64,000 nucleotides of DNA, taken from Spelaeicoccus albus (GTDB lineage Bacteria; Actinomycetota; Actinomycetes; Actinomycetales; Brevibacteriaceae). The stretch lies in assembly GCF_013409065.1 (NCBI RefSeq), contig NZ_JACBZP010000001.1, positions 310,001 through 374,000 on the forward strand, read 5' to 3'. This document shows positions 63,485 through 64,000 of the stretch, piece by piece (position 1 is the first letter of the stretch; each line of letters starts with the position of its first letter). The notes under the pieces were generated by a model. It worked only from the letters and a program-made list of their open reading frames with translations. It had not been told where the DNA came from and searched no databases. A program made the position numbers and the translations under genes.

Positions 63485-64000
63485 CGTCCATCGTGGCCGA
63501 CGCGGCCGATTCGGCGCGCGTCAAGGCCGATGTACTGGCCGGCGGCGCCGTGTGTTGGCGCGAGCGGGACGGCGAGCTCGAAATATTGCTCGTCCATCGT
63601 CCGCGGTACAACGACTGGTCGTGGCCCAAGGGAAAAGTCGACAAGGGCGAGACTCTTCCCGAATGCGCTATCCGCGAGGTGCGCGAGGAGACCGGCTATT
63701 CAATCACTTTGGGGCTGCCCCTGCCGGAAGCCAAATACAAGGTCGGCAAGGGCGCCAAGAAGCACGTGGCCTACTGGGCGGCCGAGATCACCGGCGACGC
63801 CGATCCGGCACCGGAATCGCCCAAGGAGATCGACGAAGCCCGATGGGTGCCGACCGCCAAGGCCCGCACCATGCTCAGCCGGTACGACGACCGCGAACAG
63901 CTCGACGTCGTCGACAAGGCCTGGTCGAAAGGTAATTTGCGCGTGTGGCCGTTGATCATCGTGCGCCACGGCAAGGCCTTTCCCCGGTCGCGCTGGCACA
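63481..64000 (+). CDS. mutT1: MutT1-type Nudix hydrolase with C-terminal histidine phosphatase domain (partial)
   Basis: The first 173 residues are in the window. A full Nudix box is present, [23 protein letters not shown] (about residues 50-72), followed by [18 protein letters not shown], the RHG start of a histidine phosphatase domain that continues beyond the right edge. This fusion and its position directly after ppk match mycobacterial MutT1, which clears 8-oxo-(d)GTP and diadenosine polyphosphates. GTG 63481 overlaps the ppk stop as GTGA. Confidence 0.9.
   Translation, partial: MTSIVADAADSARVKADVLAGGAVCWRERDGELEILLVHRPRYNDWSWPKGKVDKGETLPECAIREVREETGYSITLGLPLPEAKYKVGKGAKKHVAYWAAEITGDADPAPESPKEIDEARWVPTAKARTMLSRYDDREQLDVVDKAWSKGNLRVWPLIIVRHGKAFPRSRWH

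Noticed and set aside
1-64000. CRISPR arrays, tRNA or rRNA genes.
   Set aside because: No regularly spaced repeats, cloverleaf-forming gaps or rRNA-like blocks were seen; almost every gap between genes is under 300 bp and accounted for.

Overview
The window is 64 kb of high-GC chromosomal DNA from an actinobacterium, probably of the Micrococcales. Genus and species cannot be read from the sequence. The evidence is the mycothiol machinery (mshA, mshD, and a mycothiol-dependent formaldehyde dehydrogenase), CarD, SenX3-RegX3, a GlnR-type regulator, a GT4-type GlgA, DUF2516, and gene orders known from mycobacteria, streptomycetes and arthrobacters. No rRNA, tRNA or CRISPR array was found.

Layout. 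(1) 1-3.3 kb: an NAD synthesis operon, nrtR-nadA-nadB (nadB runs off the left edge), with a perfect 13-bp palindrome in front of nrtR. (2) 3.4-10.6 kb: a sugar transporter, rlmB and cysS, a (p)ppGpp synthetase-like gene and a FUSC membrane protein. (3) 10.8-12.5 kb: mycothiol-dependent formaldehyde detoxification. (4) 12.6-31.7 kb: a large C3/C4 carbon island. It holds a SorC regulator, glpD1-glpF-glpK-glpD2, a minus-strand operon (HAD phosphatase, 2-hydroxyacid dehydrogenase, EryA-like FGGY kinase, class II aldolase, DerK-like kinase, RpiB-like isomerase) with a divergent DeoR regulator, and an aquaglyceroporin followed by PTS-type dhaK-dhaL-dhaM. This block lies between cysS-rlmB and ispF-ispD-carD, genes that are contiguous in many relatives. 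(5) 31.7-39.8 kb: carD-ispD-ispF, senX3-regX3, gpmA, ybjN-like, mshA, an alpha/beta hydrolase and DUF2516. (6) 39,870-45,779: a transposon-like island bounded by inverted repeats that closely resemble those of Tn402/Tn5053 (class 1 integron) elements and flanked by the 5-bp duplication CACTG. It carries its own serine resolvase but no visible tni transposase genes. Its cargo is a methyltransferase, two GNAT acetyltransferases, a TetR regulator with an unknown divergent partner, and a DHA2-type efflux pump. (7) 45.9-64 kb: pepN, divergent glgC/glgA, an LLM oxidoreductase, gabT, a flavin amine oxidase, a string of small envelope and cofactor genes (ygfZ, nitrobindin-like, small membrane proteins), then glnR-mshD-ppk-mutT1.

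How the parts work together. Glycerol would enter through GlpF, be phosphorylated by GlpK and oxidised by either GlpD to dihydroxyacetone phosphate. Dihydroxyacetone would be phosphorylated by DhaKLM using PTS phosphate. The minus-strand operon probably degrades a further small polyol or ketose through phosphorylated intermediates to the same pool. The most notable observations are the Tn402-like non-autonomous island inserted just upstream of the mshA operon and the unassigned EryA/DerK/aldolase operon.
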